64,000 nucleotides of DNA from assembly GCA_029251405.1 (NCBI GenBank), contig JAQXDK010000041.1, positions 25,522 through 89,521 of the forward strand. Direction: 5' to 3'. Positions 51,918 to 60,285 of this stretch are shown here, piece by piece (position 1 is the first letter of the stretch; every line of letters starts with the position of its first letter). The DNA comes from Flavobacteriales bacterium (GTDB lineage Bacteria; Bacteroidota; Bacteroidia; Flavobacteriales_D; Parvicellaceae). Below the pieces are notes generated by a model that saw only the letters and a list, made by a program, of their open reading frames with translations, ran no database searches and was not told the origin of the DNA. A program made the position numbers and the translations under genes.

Positions 51918-53264
51918 ATGTTTGAAAATTTAACAGAAAGATTTGATAGAGCTTTTAAAGTACTAAAGGGTCAAGGACAGATAACAGAAATCAATGTTGC
52001 TGAAACATTAAAAGAAGTAAGAAGAGCACTTCTTGAAGCTGATGTTAGTTTCAATACTGCTAAAGCATTTACCAACAAAGTAAAGGAAAGAGCTTTAGGG
52101 CAAAATGTTCTAAACAGCATCTCTCCAGGTCAACTTTTAGTTAAAATTACCCAGGAAGAACTAACTGCTCTTATGGGTAGTGAAAAAGCTGATCTTAACA
52201 CATCTGGCAATCCAAGCGTCATATTAATGTCTGGATTACAGGGATCAGGTAAAACTACGTTTTCAGGAAAGTTGGCAAACTTTTTAAAAACAAAGCAAAA
52301 TAAGAAACCATTATTAGTCGCTTGTGACGTTTATCGTCCAGCTGCTATAGACCAATTGCATGTTGTTGGAGAAGGTATTGATGTTGAGGTATTCTCGAAT
52401 AAAGAAGAAAAAAGCCCAGTTAAAATTGCAGAGGATGGAATAAAATTTGCTAAGGACAATGGATTCAATTTAGTAATTATTGATACTGCTGGTAGGTTAG
52501 CCGTAGATGTTGATATGATGAACGAAATTTCTAACATTAAAAAGTCTATTCGACCAACAGAAACGTTATTTGTAGTAGACTCAATGACAGGTCAAGATGC
52601 TGTTAATACTGCAAAGGCATTTAATGAAAAAGTAGATTTTGACGGAGTCGTTTTAACCAAGCTTGATGGGGATACTAGAGGAGGAGCAGCATTGTCCATT
52701 AAGTCAGTTGTTAATAAACCAATAAAATTTATTGGAACTGGAGAAAAAATGGATGCTTTAGATGTTTTTCATCCTGATAGAATGGCAGACCGAATCCTAG
52801 GTATGGGAGATGTTGTTTCCTTAGTTGAAAGAGCTCAAGAACAATACGATGAAGAATCAGCCAAGAAACTTCACAGAAAGATTAAAAAAAATCAGTTTGA
52901 TTTTAACGATTTTAGAGATCAGATAGGTCAGATTAAAAAAATGGGTGGTGTTAAAGATATAGCAGGAATGATTCCTGGTATGAAAAAAGCATTAAATGGA
53001 AGTGAAGTTGATGAAAGTTCTTTTGTTCCTATTTTAGCCATGATTGATTCCATGTCTCCAAAAGAAAGGTCTAACCCTGATTTAATTAACATGCAAAGAA
53101 AAAAAAGAATTGCAGTTGGCAGTGGCAACGATATACAAGAGGTGAATAAATTGATGAAGCAATTTAATCAGACCAAAAAAATGATGAAATTGATGAGCAA
53201 CAAGCAAAACATGATGAATATGATGAAACAGTTTAAAAAAATGGGTGGTAAAATGCCAATGTAA
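51918..53264 (+). CDS. ffh: Signal recognition particle protein Ffh
   Basis: 448 residues. N domain (E-V-R-R-A-L-L-E-A-D-V), G1 GTPase motif G-L-Q-G-S-G-K-T-T, D-V-Y-R-P-A-A, I-I-D-T-A-G-R, L-T-K-L-D-G-D-(T/A)-R-G-G, and the Met-rich M domain at the C-terminus (K-Q-N-M-M-N-M-M-K-Q-F). Targets membrane and secreted proteins with 4.5S RNA. folD follows 5 bp downstream. Confidence 0.98.
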   Translation: MFENLTERFDRAFKVLKGQGQITEINVAETLKEVRRALLEADVSFNTAKAFTNKVKERALGQNVLNSISPGQLLVKITQEELTALMGSEKADLNTSGNPSVILMSGLQGSGKTTFSGKLANFLKTKQNKKPLLVACDVYRPAAIDQLHVVGEGIDVEVFSNKEEKSPVKIAEDGIKFAKDNGFNLVIIDTAGRLAVDVDMMNEISNIKKSIRPTETLFVVDSMTGQDAVNTAKAFNEKVDFDGVVLTKLDGDTRGGAALSIKSVVNKPIKFIGTGEKMDALDVFHPDRMADRILGMGDVVSLVERAQEQYDEESAKKLHRKIKKNQFDFNDFRDQIGQIKKMGGVKDIAGMIPGMKKALNGSEVDESSFVPILAMIDSMSPKERSNPDLINMQRKKRIAVGSGNDIQEVNKLMKQFNQTKKMMKLMSNKQNMMNMMKQFKKMGGKMPM

Positions 53265-53269
53265 TTTTT

Positions 53270-54145
53270 ATGCAAATTTTAGACGGAAAAAAAACATCAC
53301 TTACAATTCAAGAAGAGTTAACAAAAAAAGTTAAACTACTTACATCAAAAGGTAAAAAACCTCCGCACTTAGCAGCCATACTTGTAGGCGACAACGGTGC
53401 TAGCAGAACTTATGTTAATGCAAAAGTAAAAGCCTGTCAAAGAATTGGTTTTCAATCATCCTTGATTGAATTAGATAATAATGTTTCAGAGAAAGTGTTA
53501 TTAGACGAAGTTAGAAAATTAAACACTAATTCATCTGTAGATGGTTTCATTGTGCAGTTGCCTTTACCCAGTCATATTAATGAAAACAAAGTAATTTTAT
53601 CAATAGATCCTAATAAAGATGTTGATGGATTTCATCCAGAAAACATTGGTAAAATGACTTTAGGTATGCCTTCTTTTTTACCAGCAACCCCTAATGGGAT
53701 TATGGAGCTATTAAAAAGGTATGATATACCAACTGAAGGAAAGCAAACAGTAGTGTTAGGAAGAAGTAATATTGTTGGTACTCCAATAAGTATTTTAATG
53801 TCAAGAAAAAATTACCCAGGAAATTCTACAGTAACATTGGCTCATAGTAGAACTGGAAATTTGAAACAAGTTTGTTTAAATGCAGATATATTAATTGTTG
53901 CAATTGGAATACCTCAATTCATTACCTCGGAAATGATTAAACCTGGTGCAGTGGTAATAGACGTAGGGATCCATAGAGAAGAAGATTCATCTAAAAAAAA
54001 TGGTTTTAAATTATTAGGAGATGTAGATTTTGCAAATGCCTCTGAAAAATGTTCGTTTATAACACCTGTCCCTGGAGGTGTAGGACCTATGACTATTGCA
54101 TCACTATTAATGAATACTTATATTGCTAACAATGGGAAATATTAA
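53270..54145 (+). CDS. folD: Bifunctional methylene-THF dehydrogenase/cyclohydrolase
   Basis: 291 residues. Substrate motifs A-A-I-L-V-G-D-N-G-A-S-R-T-Y-V-(N/x)-x-K, Q-L-P-L-P, D-P-(N/x)-K-D-V-D-G-F-H-P, NADP loop V-L-G-R-S-N-I-V-G-T-P, and T-P-V-P-G-G-V-G-P-M-T. Provides one-carbon units. The biotin carboxylase start overlaps its end by 14 bp. Confidence 0.97.
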   Translation: MQILDGKKTSLTIQEELTKKVKLLTSKGKKPPHLAAILVGDNGASRTYVNAKVKACQRIGFQSSLIELDNNVSEKVLLDEVRKLNTNSSVDGFIVQLPLPSHINENKVILSIDPNKDVDGFHPENIGKMTLGMPSFLPATPNGIMELLKRYDIPTEGKQTVVLGRSNIVGTPISILMSRKNYPGNSTVTLAHSRTGNLKQVCLNADILIVAIGIPQFITSEMIKPGAVVIDVGIHREEDSSKKNGFKLLGDVDFANASEKCSFITPVPGGVGPMTIASLLMNTYIANNGKY

Positions 54146-55604
54146 GAAGGTTTTAGTTGCTAATCGAGGAGAAATTGCACTTCGTGTAATGAAAACTTGC
54201 ACAAAAATGAATATAAAAACTGTTGCTATTTTTTCAGACGCAGACCAAAAAGCTCCTTTTGTAAAATATGCAGATGAAAAAATTCATATTGGCCCTTCAC
54301 CATCGAATAAAAGTTATCTAAATCAAGATTTAATAATTAAATCTGCAATAGACTATGACGTTGATGCTATTCATCCTGGATATGGTTTTCTTTCTGAGAA
54401 TTTTGAATTTGCTCAAAAGGTAATTGATGCAGGTTTAATTTTTATAGGGCCATCACCTGTTGCTATCCAAGTAATGGGTGATAAACTTTCCGCTAAAAAA
54501 ACAGTTTCTAAATTTAAAATCCCATTGGTGCCTGGATTAGATGAAGAAATAACAGATTTGGATTTAGCCATGAATACTGCTGAAAACATAGGATTCCCAA
54601 TTTTAATAAAAGCATCAGCTGGAGGAGGTGGAAAGGGAATGAGAATAGTCCACCATAAAAAAGAATTTAAACAACAAATGGAACGAGCGGTAAGTGAAGC
54701 AGAAAAATCTTTTGGTAATGGTGCTGTTTTTATTGAGAAATATTTAGAGAAGCCAAGACATATTGAAATTCAAATTTTAGCTGATCAGTATGGAAATGTG
54801 GTGTATCTATTTGAAAGAGATTGTTCTGTTCAAAGACGTCACCAAAAAGTAATTGAAGAAGCTCCATCGTCTGTTTTATCTGAAAAACTTAGAAAAGAGA
54901 TGGGAGAGGCTGCTTGTAAAGTGGCAAAATCTTGCAACTACCATGGTGCAGGAACAGTAGAATTCATCTTTCAAGATGAACAATTTTATTTTCTTGAAAT
55001 GAATACTAGATTACAAGTTGAACATCCTGTTACTGAAATGATAACAGGTTTAGACTTAGTAGAACAACAAATTATTATTGCTAACAACCAAAGATTAAAT
55101 TTTTCTCAAAGCGATTTAAAAATAAAAGGACATTCTATCGAAGTAAGAGTATGTGCAGAAGATCCATTTAATAATTTCTTACCTGATACTGGGGTTATAG
55201 AATTATATGAGATACCTCAAGGAGACGGAGTTAGAGTCGACGATTGTACTTATCAAGGTGCTGAAGTTTCGATTTATTACGACCCAATGATTTCAAAACT
55301 AATTGTCCACGCTAATAGCAGAGTAGAGGCAATTCAAAAAATGATCAATGCTATAAATAATTACACAATTTACGGTGTAAAAACTACTCTCCCTTTTTGT
55401 AAATTTGCTCTAAATCATCCCGATTTTAGAAATGGAAATTTTGATACGAGATTTGTAAATTTATTTATTGAAGATTTTAAGAATTCTTTTTCAAGTGATT
55501 TGGTAATGGATGCTGGTCTAGCAGCCATTTTTAAATTAGAAAAACTGGATGCAATAAATGTCTCTTACCTTCCATCTAAACCTAATAATTGGAAAAACAG
55601 TTAA
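54132..55604 (+). CDS. accC: Acyl-CoA carboxylase biotin carboxylase subunit (AccC/PccA-type)
   Basis: 490 residues from ATG 54132 (TTG 54123 also open but lies inside folD and lacks the V-A-N-R-G-E start distance). ATP-grasp motifs: K-V-L-V-A-N-R-G-E-I-A-x-R-V, H-P-G-Y-G-F-L-S-E-N, A-S-A-G-G-G-G-K-G-M-R, R-D-C-S-V-Q-R-R-H-Q-K, E-M-N-T-R-L-Q-V-E-H-P-V-T-E and the C-terminal T-T-L-P-F. Its length and internal sequence resemble the acyl-CoA (propionyl-type) subunits of Bacteroidota more than the short AccC. No biotin carrier gene is adjacent. dnaK follows after a 130-bp gap with two hairpins. Confidence 0.92.
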   Translation: MGNIKKVLVANRGEIALRVMKTCTKMNIKTVAIFSDADQKAPFVKYADEKIHIGPSPSNKSYLNQDLIIKSAIDYDVDAIHPGYGFLSENFEFAQKVIDAGLIFIGPSPVAIQVMGDKLSAKKTVSKFKIPLVPGLDEEITDLDLAMNTAENIGFPILIKASAGGGGKGMRIVHHKKEFKQQMERAVSEAEKSFGNGAVFIEKYLEKPRHIEIQILADQYGNVVYLFERDCSVQRRHQKVIEEAPSSVLSEKLRKEMGEAACKVAKSCNYHGAGTVEFIFQDEQFYFLEMNTRLQVEHPVTEMITGLDLVEQQIIIANNQRLNFSQSDLKIKGHSIEVRVCAEDPFNNFLPDTGVIELYEIPQGDGVRVDDCTYQGAEVSIYYDPMISKLIVHANSRVEAIQKMINAINNYTIYGVKTTLPFCKFALNHPDFRNGNFDTRFVNLFIEDFKNSFSSDLVMDAGLAAIFKLEKLDAINVSYLPSKPNNWKNS

Positions 55605-55618
55605 TTTTTCTGTCTTTA

Positions 55619-55657
55619 TGTCAGTCTAATGGCATAGATTAATCACATTAGCTGACA
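55619..55657 (+). promoter_or_regulatory. Large inverted repeat between accC and dnaK
   Basis: TGTCAG (55619-55624) pairs with CTGACA (55652-55657) and, after one bulged T, CTAATG (55626-55631) pairs with CATTAG (55646-55651), giving 12 bp around a 14-nt loop. No U-run follows, so it is not a typical intrinsic terminator. It may be an operator or RNA element affecting dnaK; CIRCE-like bases are absent. Confidence 0.5.
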
Positions 55658-55674
55658 ATTTTAAATAATTAGAA

Positions 55675-55691
55675 CCAGCATATATCGCTGG
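55675..55691 (+). promoter_or_regulatory. Second hairpin ahead of dnaK
   Basis: CCAGC (55675-55679) and GCTGG (55687-55691) flank ATATATC. It lies 17 nt after the first hairpin and 43 nt before the dnaK ATG. Confidence 0.4.
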
Positions 55692-55734
55692 CATGTATTT
55701 TGGTATATGCAGTACAAATAATAAAATTTTTAAA

Positions 55735-57633
55735 ATGGGAAAAATTATAGGCATTGATTTAGGAACTACCAATTCGTGTGTTAGTGTAATGGAAGGAAAC
55801 GAACCAGTTGTAATTCCTAATAGTGAAGGCAAAAGAACAACACCATCAGTGGTTGCATTCGTAGATGGTGGCGAAAGAAAAGTAGGTGATCCAGCAAAGA
55901 GACAAGCTATTACCAACCCTCAAAATACTATTTATTCAGTAAAGAGATTTATGGGTAATAAGTTTGATGAAGTTACTACAGAAATCAGTAGAGTTCCTTA
56001 CAACGTAGTTAAAGGAGATAATAATACACCTAGGGTAAATATCAACGATAGAAAATATTCACCACAAGAGATTTCAGCAATGATTTTACAAAAAATGAAA
56101 AAAACTGCTGAAGATTTTGTTGGTCATGAAGTTACTGGTGCTGTAATTACTGTTCCAGCCTATTTTAATGATGCTCAAAGACAAGCTACTAAAGAAGCTG
56201 GTGAAATTGCTGGGTTAAAAGTCGAGAGAATTATTAATGAACCTACTGCAGCTGCTCTTGCTTACGGAATGGATAAAGCAGGTAAAGACATGAAAATTGT
56301 TGTTTTTGATTTTGGAGGTGGAACACACGATGTTTCTATTTTAGAACTAGGTGACGGTGTTTTTGAAGTTCTTTCTACTGATGGAGATACGCACTTAGGT
56401 GGAGACGATGTAGATCAAAAAATAATTGATTGGTTAGCTTCAGAATTTAAAAAAGATGAAGGTTTAGATTTAACAAAAGACCCGATGGCTTTACAAAGAC
56501 TAAAAGAAGCTGCAGAGAAAGCTAAAATAGAACTTTCTTCATCTGCTTCCACAGAAATTAATCTGCCTTATATAATGCCAGTTGACGGTGTTCCCAAACA
56601 CCTAGTTAGAAGTTTAACTAAAGCTAAGTTCGAGCAATTAATTGACGATTTAGTAAAAAGAACAATAGAACCATGTAAATCTGCATTGAAAAGTGCTGGC
56701 TTATCAACTTCTGATATTGATGAAATCATTTTAGTTGGTGGTTCTACTCGTATTCCTGCCATTCAGGAGTCTGTACAAAAGTTTTTTGGCAAATCACCTT
56801 CTAAGGGAGTTAATCCAGATGAGGTTGTTTCACTTGGAGCTGCAATACAAGGTGGTGTATTAACAGGTGAAGTTAAGGATGTATTGTTATTAGACGTTAC
56901 CCCTCTGTCACTTGGAATTGAAACTATGGGTGGTGTTTTCACAAAATTAATAGATTCTAATACTACCATTCCTACCCAAAAATCTCAAGTATTTTCAACT
57001 GCAGCAGATAACCAACCATCAGTTGAAATTCATGTTCTTCAGGGAGAAAGACCAATGGCAAAAGACAATAAGACAATAGGTAGATTTCATTTAGATGGAA
57101 TTCCACCATCGCCAAGAGGAGTACCTCAAGTTGAAGTTTCTTTCGATATTGATGCTAATGGATTAATTCAGGTAAAAGCTGTTGATAAAGCTACCAATAA
57201 AGAACAATCTATTAGAATTGAAGCATCTTCTGGTTTATCTGATGAGGATATTGAAAAAATGAAAAAAGAAGCTGAGGCTAATGCAGACGCAGACCAAAAA
57301 ATTAAAGAAGAGGTTGAAAAAGTAAATGCAGCTGACAGTTTAATTTTTCAAACGGAAAAACAATTGAAAGAATACGGAGATAAAATTCCAGATGAGAAGA
57401 AAAAACCTATTGAGGAAGCTTTAACTGAACTCAAAGCTGCACATGCTGCTAAAGACTTAGCAGTTATCGATACTGCTATGGAAAAACTTAATACTACTTT
57501 TCAAGCTGCTAGTCAAGATATGTATCAAGCTTCAAATGATAAAGGTGGTGCAGAACAAGGTCCAACTCCTGGAGCCGATGATAAAGGAAAGTCTGATGAA
57601 GAAGTAACAGATGTAGACTTTGAAGAAGTTTAA
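55735..57633 (+). CDS. dnaK: Chaperone DnaK
   Basis: 632 residues from ATG 55735 ([16 protein letters not shown]). The longer frame from 55693 adds 14 residues unlike any DnaK. Nucleotide motifs [24 protein letters not shown], substrate domain [15 protein letters not shown](F/M)-T, and a lid ending D-V-D-F-E-E-V. Major Hsp70. No dnaJ or grpE beside it. A strong terminator follows. Confidence 0.98.
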   Translation: MGKIIGIDLGTTNSCVSVMEGNEPVVIPNSEGKRTTPSVVAFVDGGERKVGDPAKRQAITNPQNTIYSVKRFMGNKFDEVTTEISRVPYNVVKGDNNTPRVNINDRKYSPQEISAMILQKMKKTAEDFVGHEVTGAVITVPAYFNDAQRQATKEAGEIAGLKVERIINEPTAAALAYGMDKAGKDMKIVVFDFGGGTHDVSILELGDGVFEVLSTDGDTHLGGDDVDQKIIDWLASEFKKDEGLDLTKDPMALQRLKEAAEKAKIELSSSASTEINLPYIMPVDGVPKHLVRSLTKAKFEQLIDDLVKRTIEPCKSALKSAGLSTSDIDEIILVGGSTRIPAIQESVQKFFGKSPSKGVNPDEVVSLGAAIQGGVLTGEVKDVLLLDVTPLSLGIETMGGVFTKLIDSNTTIPTQKSQVFSTAADNQPSVEIHVLQGERPMAKDNKTIGRFHLDGIPPSPRGVPQVEVSFDIDANGLIQVKAVDKATNKEQSIRIEASSGLSDEDIEKMKKEAEANADADQKIKEEVEKVNAADSLIFQTEKQLKEYGDKIPDEKKKPIEEALTELKAAHAAKDLAVIDTAMEKLNTTFQAASQDMYQASNDKGGAEQGPTPGADDKGKSDEEVTDVDFEEV

Positions 57634-57651
57634 TTTTTTATTCTAAAATGG

Positions 57652-57681
57652 AAAAAGCTGGCAATTGCCAGCTTTTTTTTT
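57652..57681 (+). terminator. Intrinsic terminator of dnaK
   Basis: AAAAAGCTGGC / AATT / GCCAGCTTTTTTTTT: 11-bp stem, 4-nt loop and U-run directly after the stop. Confidence 0.95.
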
Positions 57682-57802
57682 GGATAATCTTTTCTGAAAT
57701 CTATTACTTTTTTACAAATCCGTCACAAAAATGTAGATTATAATAAGAGGATATTTTTATTTTAAACCTTATTTATAATATATTAAAGTATAATTTGATG
57801 GC

Positions 57803-59851
57803 TTGAATTATCCGATAATTAAATGTTTATTTTTTTTCTTTCTAGGTATAATAGTTGAAATTAATTTTAATTTTTTTCCAATAATTAAACCCTGGTTATT
57901 TATTCCAATAATTAGTTTATTAATAGTATTTGAATACAGAGTTAGCAATTCTACGTTTTTTAAAAAAATTAGTTCAGAAGTTTTAGTAATGTTGGCTTTG
58001 ATATTAATGGGTGGAGCTTTAGTTCAGTCAAAAAATCAGTTCAATCACAAAAATCATTTTATTAATAGCATTAATTTTTTTAAAACCAACCATGATTTTC
58101 TAATTAAATTAGATGATCCAATTAGAATTAAAAAAGAAAAAGTAACAGTCACTGGTGAAATAGTAGGATATATCAAAGATCGTTTGCAATATCCTTTAAC
58201 AGGTAAGGTTTTGGTTCACCTTGATCTAGATAATAATTCTAATAAACTTTTGCCAGGAGATTTCATAGAAGTTAATTCAAGGTTGAATAGCATACACTCT
58301 TTAGGCAACCCTAATGAGTTCGATTACTCAAAATATTTAAAAAATAAACAAATTGCAGCTCAGATTTTTCTTACATCTAATACAAGATGGATTAAATATA
58401 AATCTTCTTTTCCTTTGAATAGGTATTCAACAATAATTAGAAATAGATGTCTTAATATTTTTAAGAGAAGTGGTTTACAATCCCATAATCTATTTGTTGC
58501 CTCTGCATTAACATTTGGCTACAAAGATGATTTAAATACGTTTGTAAAAAACATATTCTCAAGAACTGGCACAATGCATGTTTTAGCAGTGTCTGGGTTG
58601 CATGTCGGAATAATATTTCTAATAGTTAACTCAATTGTAAGTCTTTTAAAGATCCCTTTTAGGTATGATTGGTTAGGTCATTTTTTTATTTTTTTAATAA
58701 TCTGGAGTTATGCTTTAATTACAGGTTTAAGTTCATCTATATTAAGAGCTACAACGATGATGAGTTTTTTTATTATTGCAAGAGTTTTTAATAAACACAC
58801 CAGTATTTATAATGTTCTTTTTTCTTCTGTTTTTTTTCTATTGTTCGTAAATCCTTTTTTAATTATTGACGTAGGATTTCAGCTCAGTATTTTAGCAGTT
58901 TTTGGAATTTTATTTTTCTATCCTAAAATATATGATCTCATTACTTTTGAAAATTATATTCTTAAAAAAATTTGGGCAATTTCTGCAGTTTCTTTAGCAG
59001 CACAATTAACGACATTTCCAATTAGTGTTTTTTATTTTCATCAATTTCCTAACTTGTTTTTACTAAGTAATGTTTTTGTAATACCATTGGTATTTATTCT
59101 CTTGTTAGTAGGGTTGTTCACTATTGTCTTATCTTTTAATAATCCTATTTTAATTTTATGGGGTAAGTTGTATTCTTTTCTCTTATCAGTCTTAATGAAT
59201 TTTTTAACTACAATTGAAAGTATTTCATTTTCCACTACTAAGGGGTTGTTTATTTCAGCAGAAGAAACACTTTTAGCTTATTTAGCCATTTTATTTATGG
59301 TTATGTATCACAAGAAAAGATATGTTTTTTTCAAAATCACTAGTTTTTCAATTCTCTTCGTATTGATCTGTTTAGACCTTAAAGAAGATTACACAATACA
59401 AAACCAAAAAAAAGTAGTTATTTATAATATTCCAAATCATTTTGCATTAGACTTAATGGACGGGAATAGTCACTATTTTATTGCAGATGACGATTTTTTA
59501 AAAAATGAAAATTTATTTCATCAATATGTTATAAATAATTGGAATTTTAATGATTTGGCACCACCTAAATTACTTTCTTTAAATAAACTTAATTCTAAGA
59601 CCATTAAATGGGAGAATATAACCATTGCATTTGTTGATGAAAATTGGAATTTTAATAATCATATTGACTTGGCCATAATAAATGAAATACCCAATAATAT
59701 TAATCAACTATTTAGCGATAGTAATACAATAAAGGTTGTGAAAAATTCTAAATGTTTAAGAAACAGAAAAAAAATTGATTCTCGATTAACACAAGCAAAC
59801 CCATCTGTTATAGATTTAGATGTTACAGGGGCATACACATATTGTTTATAA
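57803..59851 (+). CDS. comEC: ComEC/Rec2-family DNA-uptake channel protein (no metallo-beta-lactamase domain)
   Basis: 682 residues. TTG start at 57803, N-terminal membrane helices and a DUF4131-like soluble segment with T-V-T-G-E-I and F-D-Y-S-K-Y-L-K-N-K; then the ComEC core R-T-G-T-M-H-V-L-A-V-S-G-L-H-V-G, S-S-I-L-R-A-(T/A)-x-M and F-Q-L-S-I-L-A-V. The last 130 residues do not show the HxHxDH of the metallo-beta-lactamase domain of Gram-positive ComEC, which is common in Bacteroidota. Probably the inner-membrane channel for DNA uptake. Confidence 0.9.
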   Translation: MNYPIIKCLFFFFLGIIVEINFNFFPIIKPWLFIPIISLLIVFEYRVSNSTFFKKISSEVLVMLALILMGGALVQSKNQFNHKNHFINSINFFKTNHDFLIKLDDPIRIKKEKVTVTGEIVGYIKDRLQYPLTGKVLVHLDLDNNSNKLLPGDFIEVNSRLNSIHSLGNPNEFDYSKYLKNKQIAAQIFLTSNTRWIKYKSSFPLNRYSTIIRNRCLNIFKRSGLQSHNLFVASALTFGYKDDLNTFVKNIFSRTGTMHVLAVSGLHVGIIFLIVNSIVSLLKIPFRYDWLGHFFIFLIIWSYALITGLSSSILRATTMMSFFIIARVFNKHTSIYNVLFSSVFFLLFVNPFLIIDVGFQLSILAVFGILFFYPKIYDLITFENYILKKIWAISAVSLAAQLTTFPISVFYFHQFPNLFLLSNVFVIPLVFILLLVGLFTIVLSFNNPILILWGKLYSFLLSVLMNFLTTIESISFSTTKGLFISAEETLLAYLAILFMVMYHKKRYVFFKITSFSILFVLICLDLKEDYTIQNQKKVVIYNIPNHFALDLMDGNSHYFIADDDFLKNENLFHQYVINNWNFNDLAPPKLLSLNKLNSKTIKWENITIAFVDENWNFNNHIDLAIINEIPNNINQLFSDSNTIKVVKNSKCLRNRKKIDSRLTQANPSVIDLDVTGAYTYCL

Positions 59852-59855
59852 ATTA

Positions 59856-60242
59856 ATGAGCGAAATTAAAACCAAAAAAAAGTATTTAGATTTTTCTTTT
59901 TTTGATAAAAAGGGCTATAAAAATTTTGCTTCGAAAATGAAGTTGAATAGTGAGAAGTCCTCTAAAGCATTCAGATACTTTTTAAAGAACCTTAGTAATG
60001 AAGCAAAAGAAACTAAAGAGGCAAGTTTGTTAATTGTAAAATTTTTAAAAAAAGGCTCTTTAACCAAACGTGAGGAAAAAGAATTAAAGCTTCAATTTTA
60101 TGATTTATTAAAAATAATGGGTGTCGGAGTTCCTTTTTTTATGATTCCTGGTTCTACTATATTAATTCCATTTATAATGAAATTAGCTAAAAAAGCAGGT
60201 ATTGACATTATTCCAAGCTCATTTAAAAAAAAAGAAGATTAA
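59856..60242 (+). CDS. Small LETM1-like protein
   Basis: 128 residues from ATG 59856; the frame is open from 59820 but that lies inside comEC. Basic helical protein with a hydrophobic segment and a C-terminal G-V-P-F-F-M-I-P-G-S-T-I-L-I-P-F-I-x-K-L-A-K-K-A-G-I-D-I-I-P-S-S-F, which resembles the ribosome-binding/LETM1 core (P-G-S...P..K..P-S-x-F) of LETM1-related proteins. Function unknown; LETM1 proteins affect ion exchange and ribosome-membrane contact, and an antiporter gene follows. Confidence 0.55.
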   Translation: MSEIKTKKKYLDFSFFDKKGYKNFASKMKLNSEKSSKAFRYFLKNLSNEAKETKEASLLIVKFLKKGSLTKREEKELKLQFYDLLKIMGVGVPFFMIPGSTILIPFIMKLAKKAGIDIIPSSFKKKED

Positions 60243-60285
60243 AGCCATAGTTTTTTTTTTTAAATTAGTTATGTAAACATACTTG

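Noticed and set aside
55693..55734. Longer DnaK start
   Set aside because: The 14 extra residues are unlike Dna[11 protein letters not shown] is the normal N-terminus.
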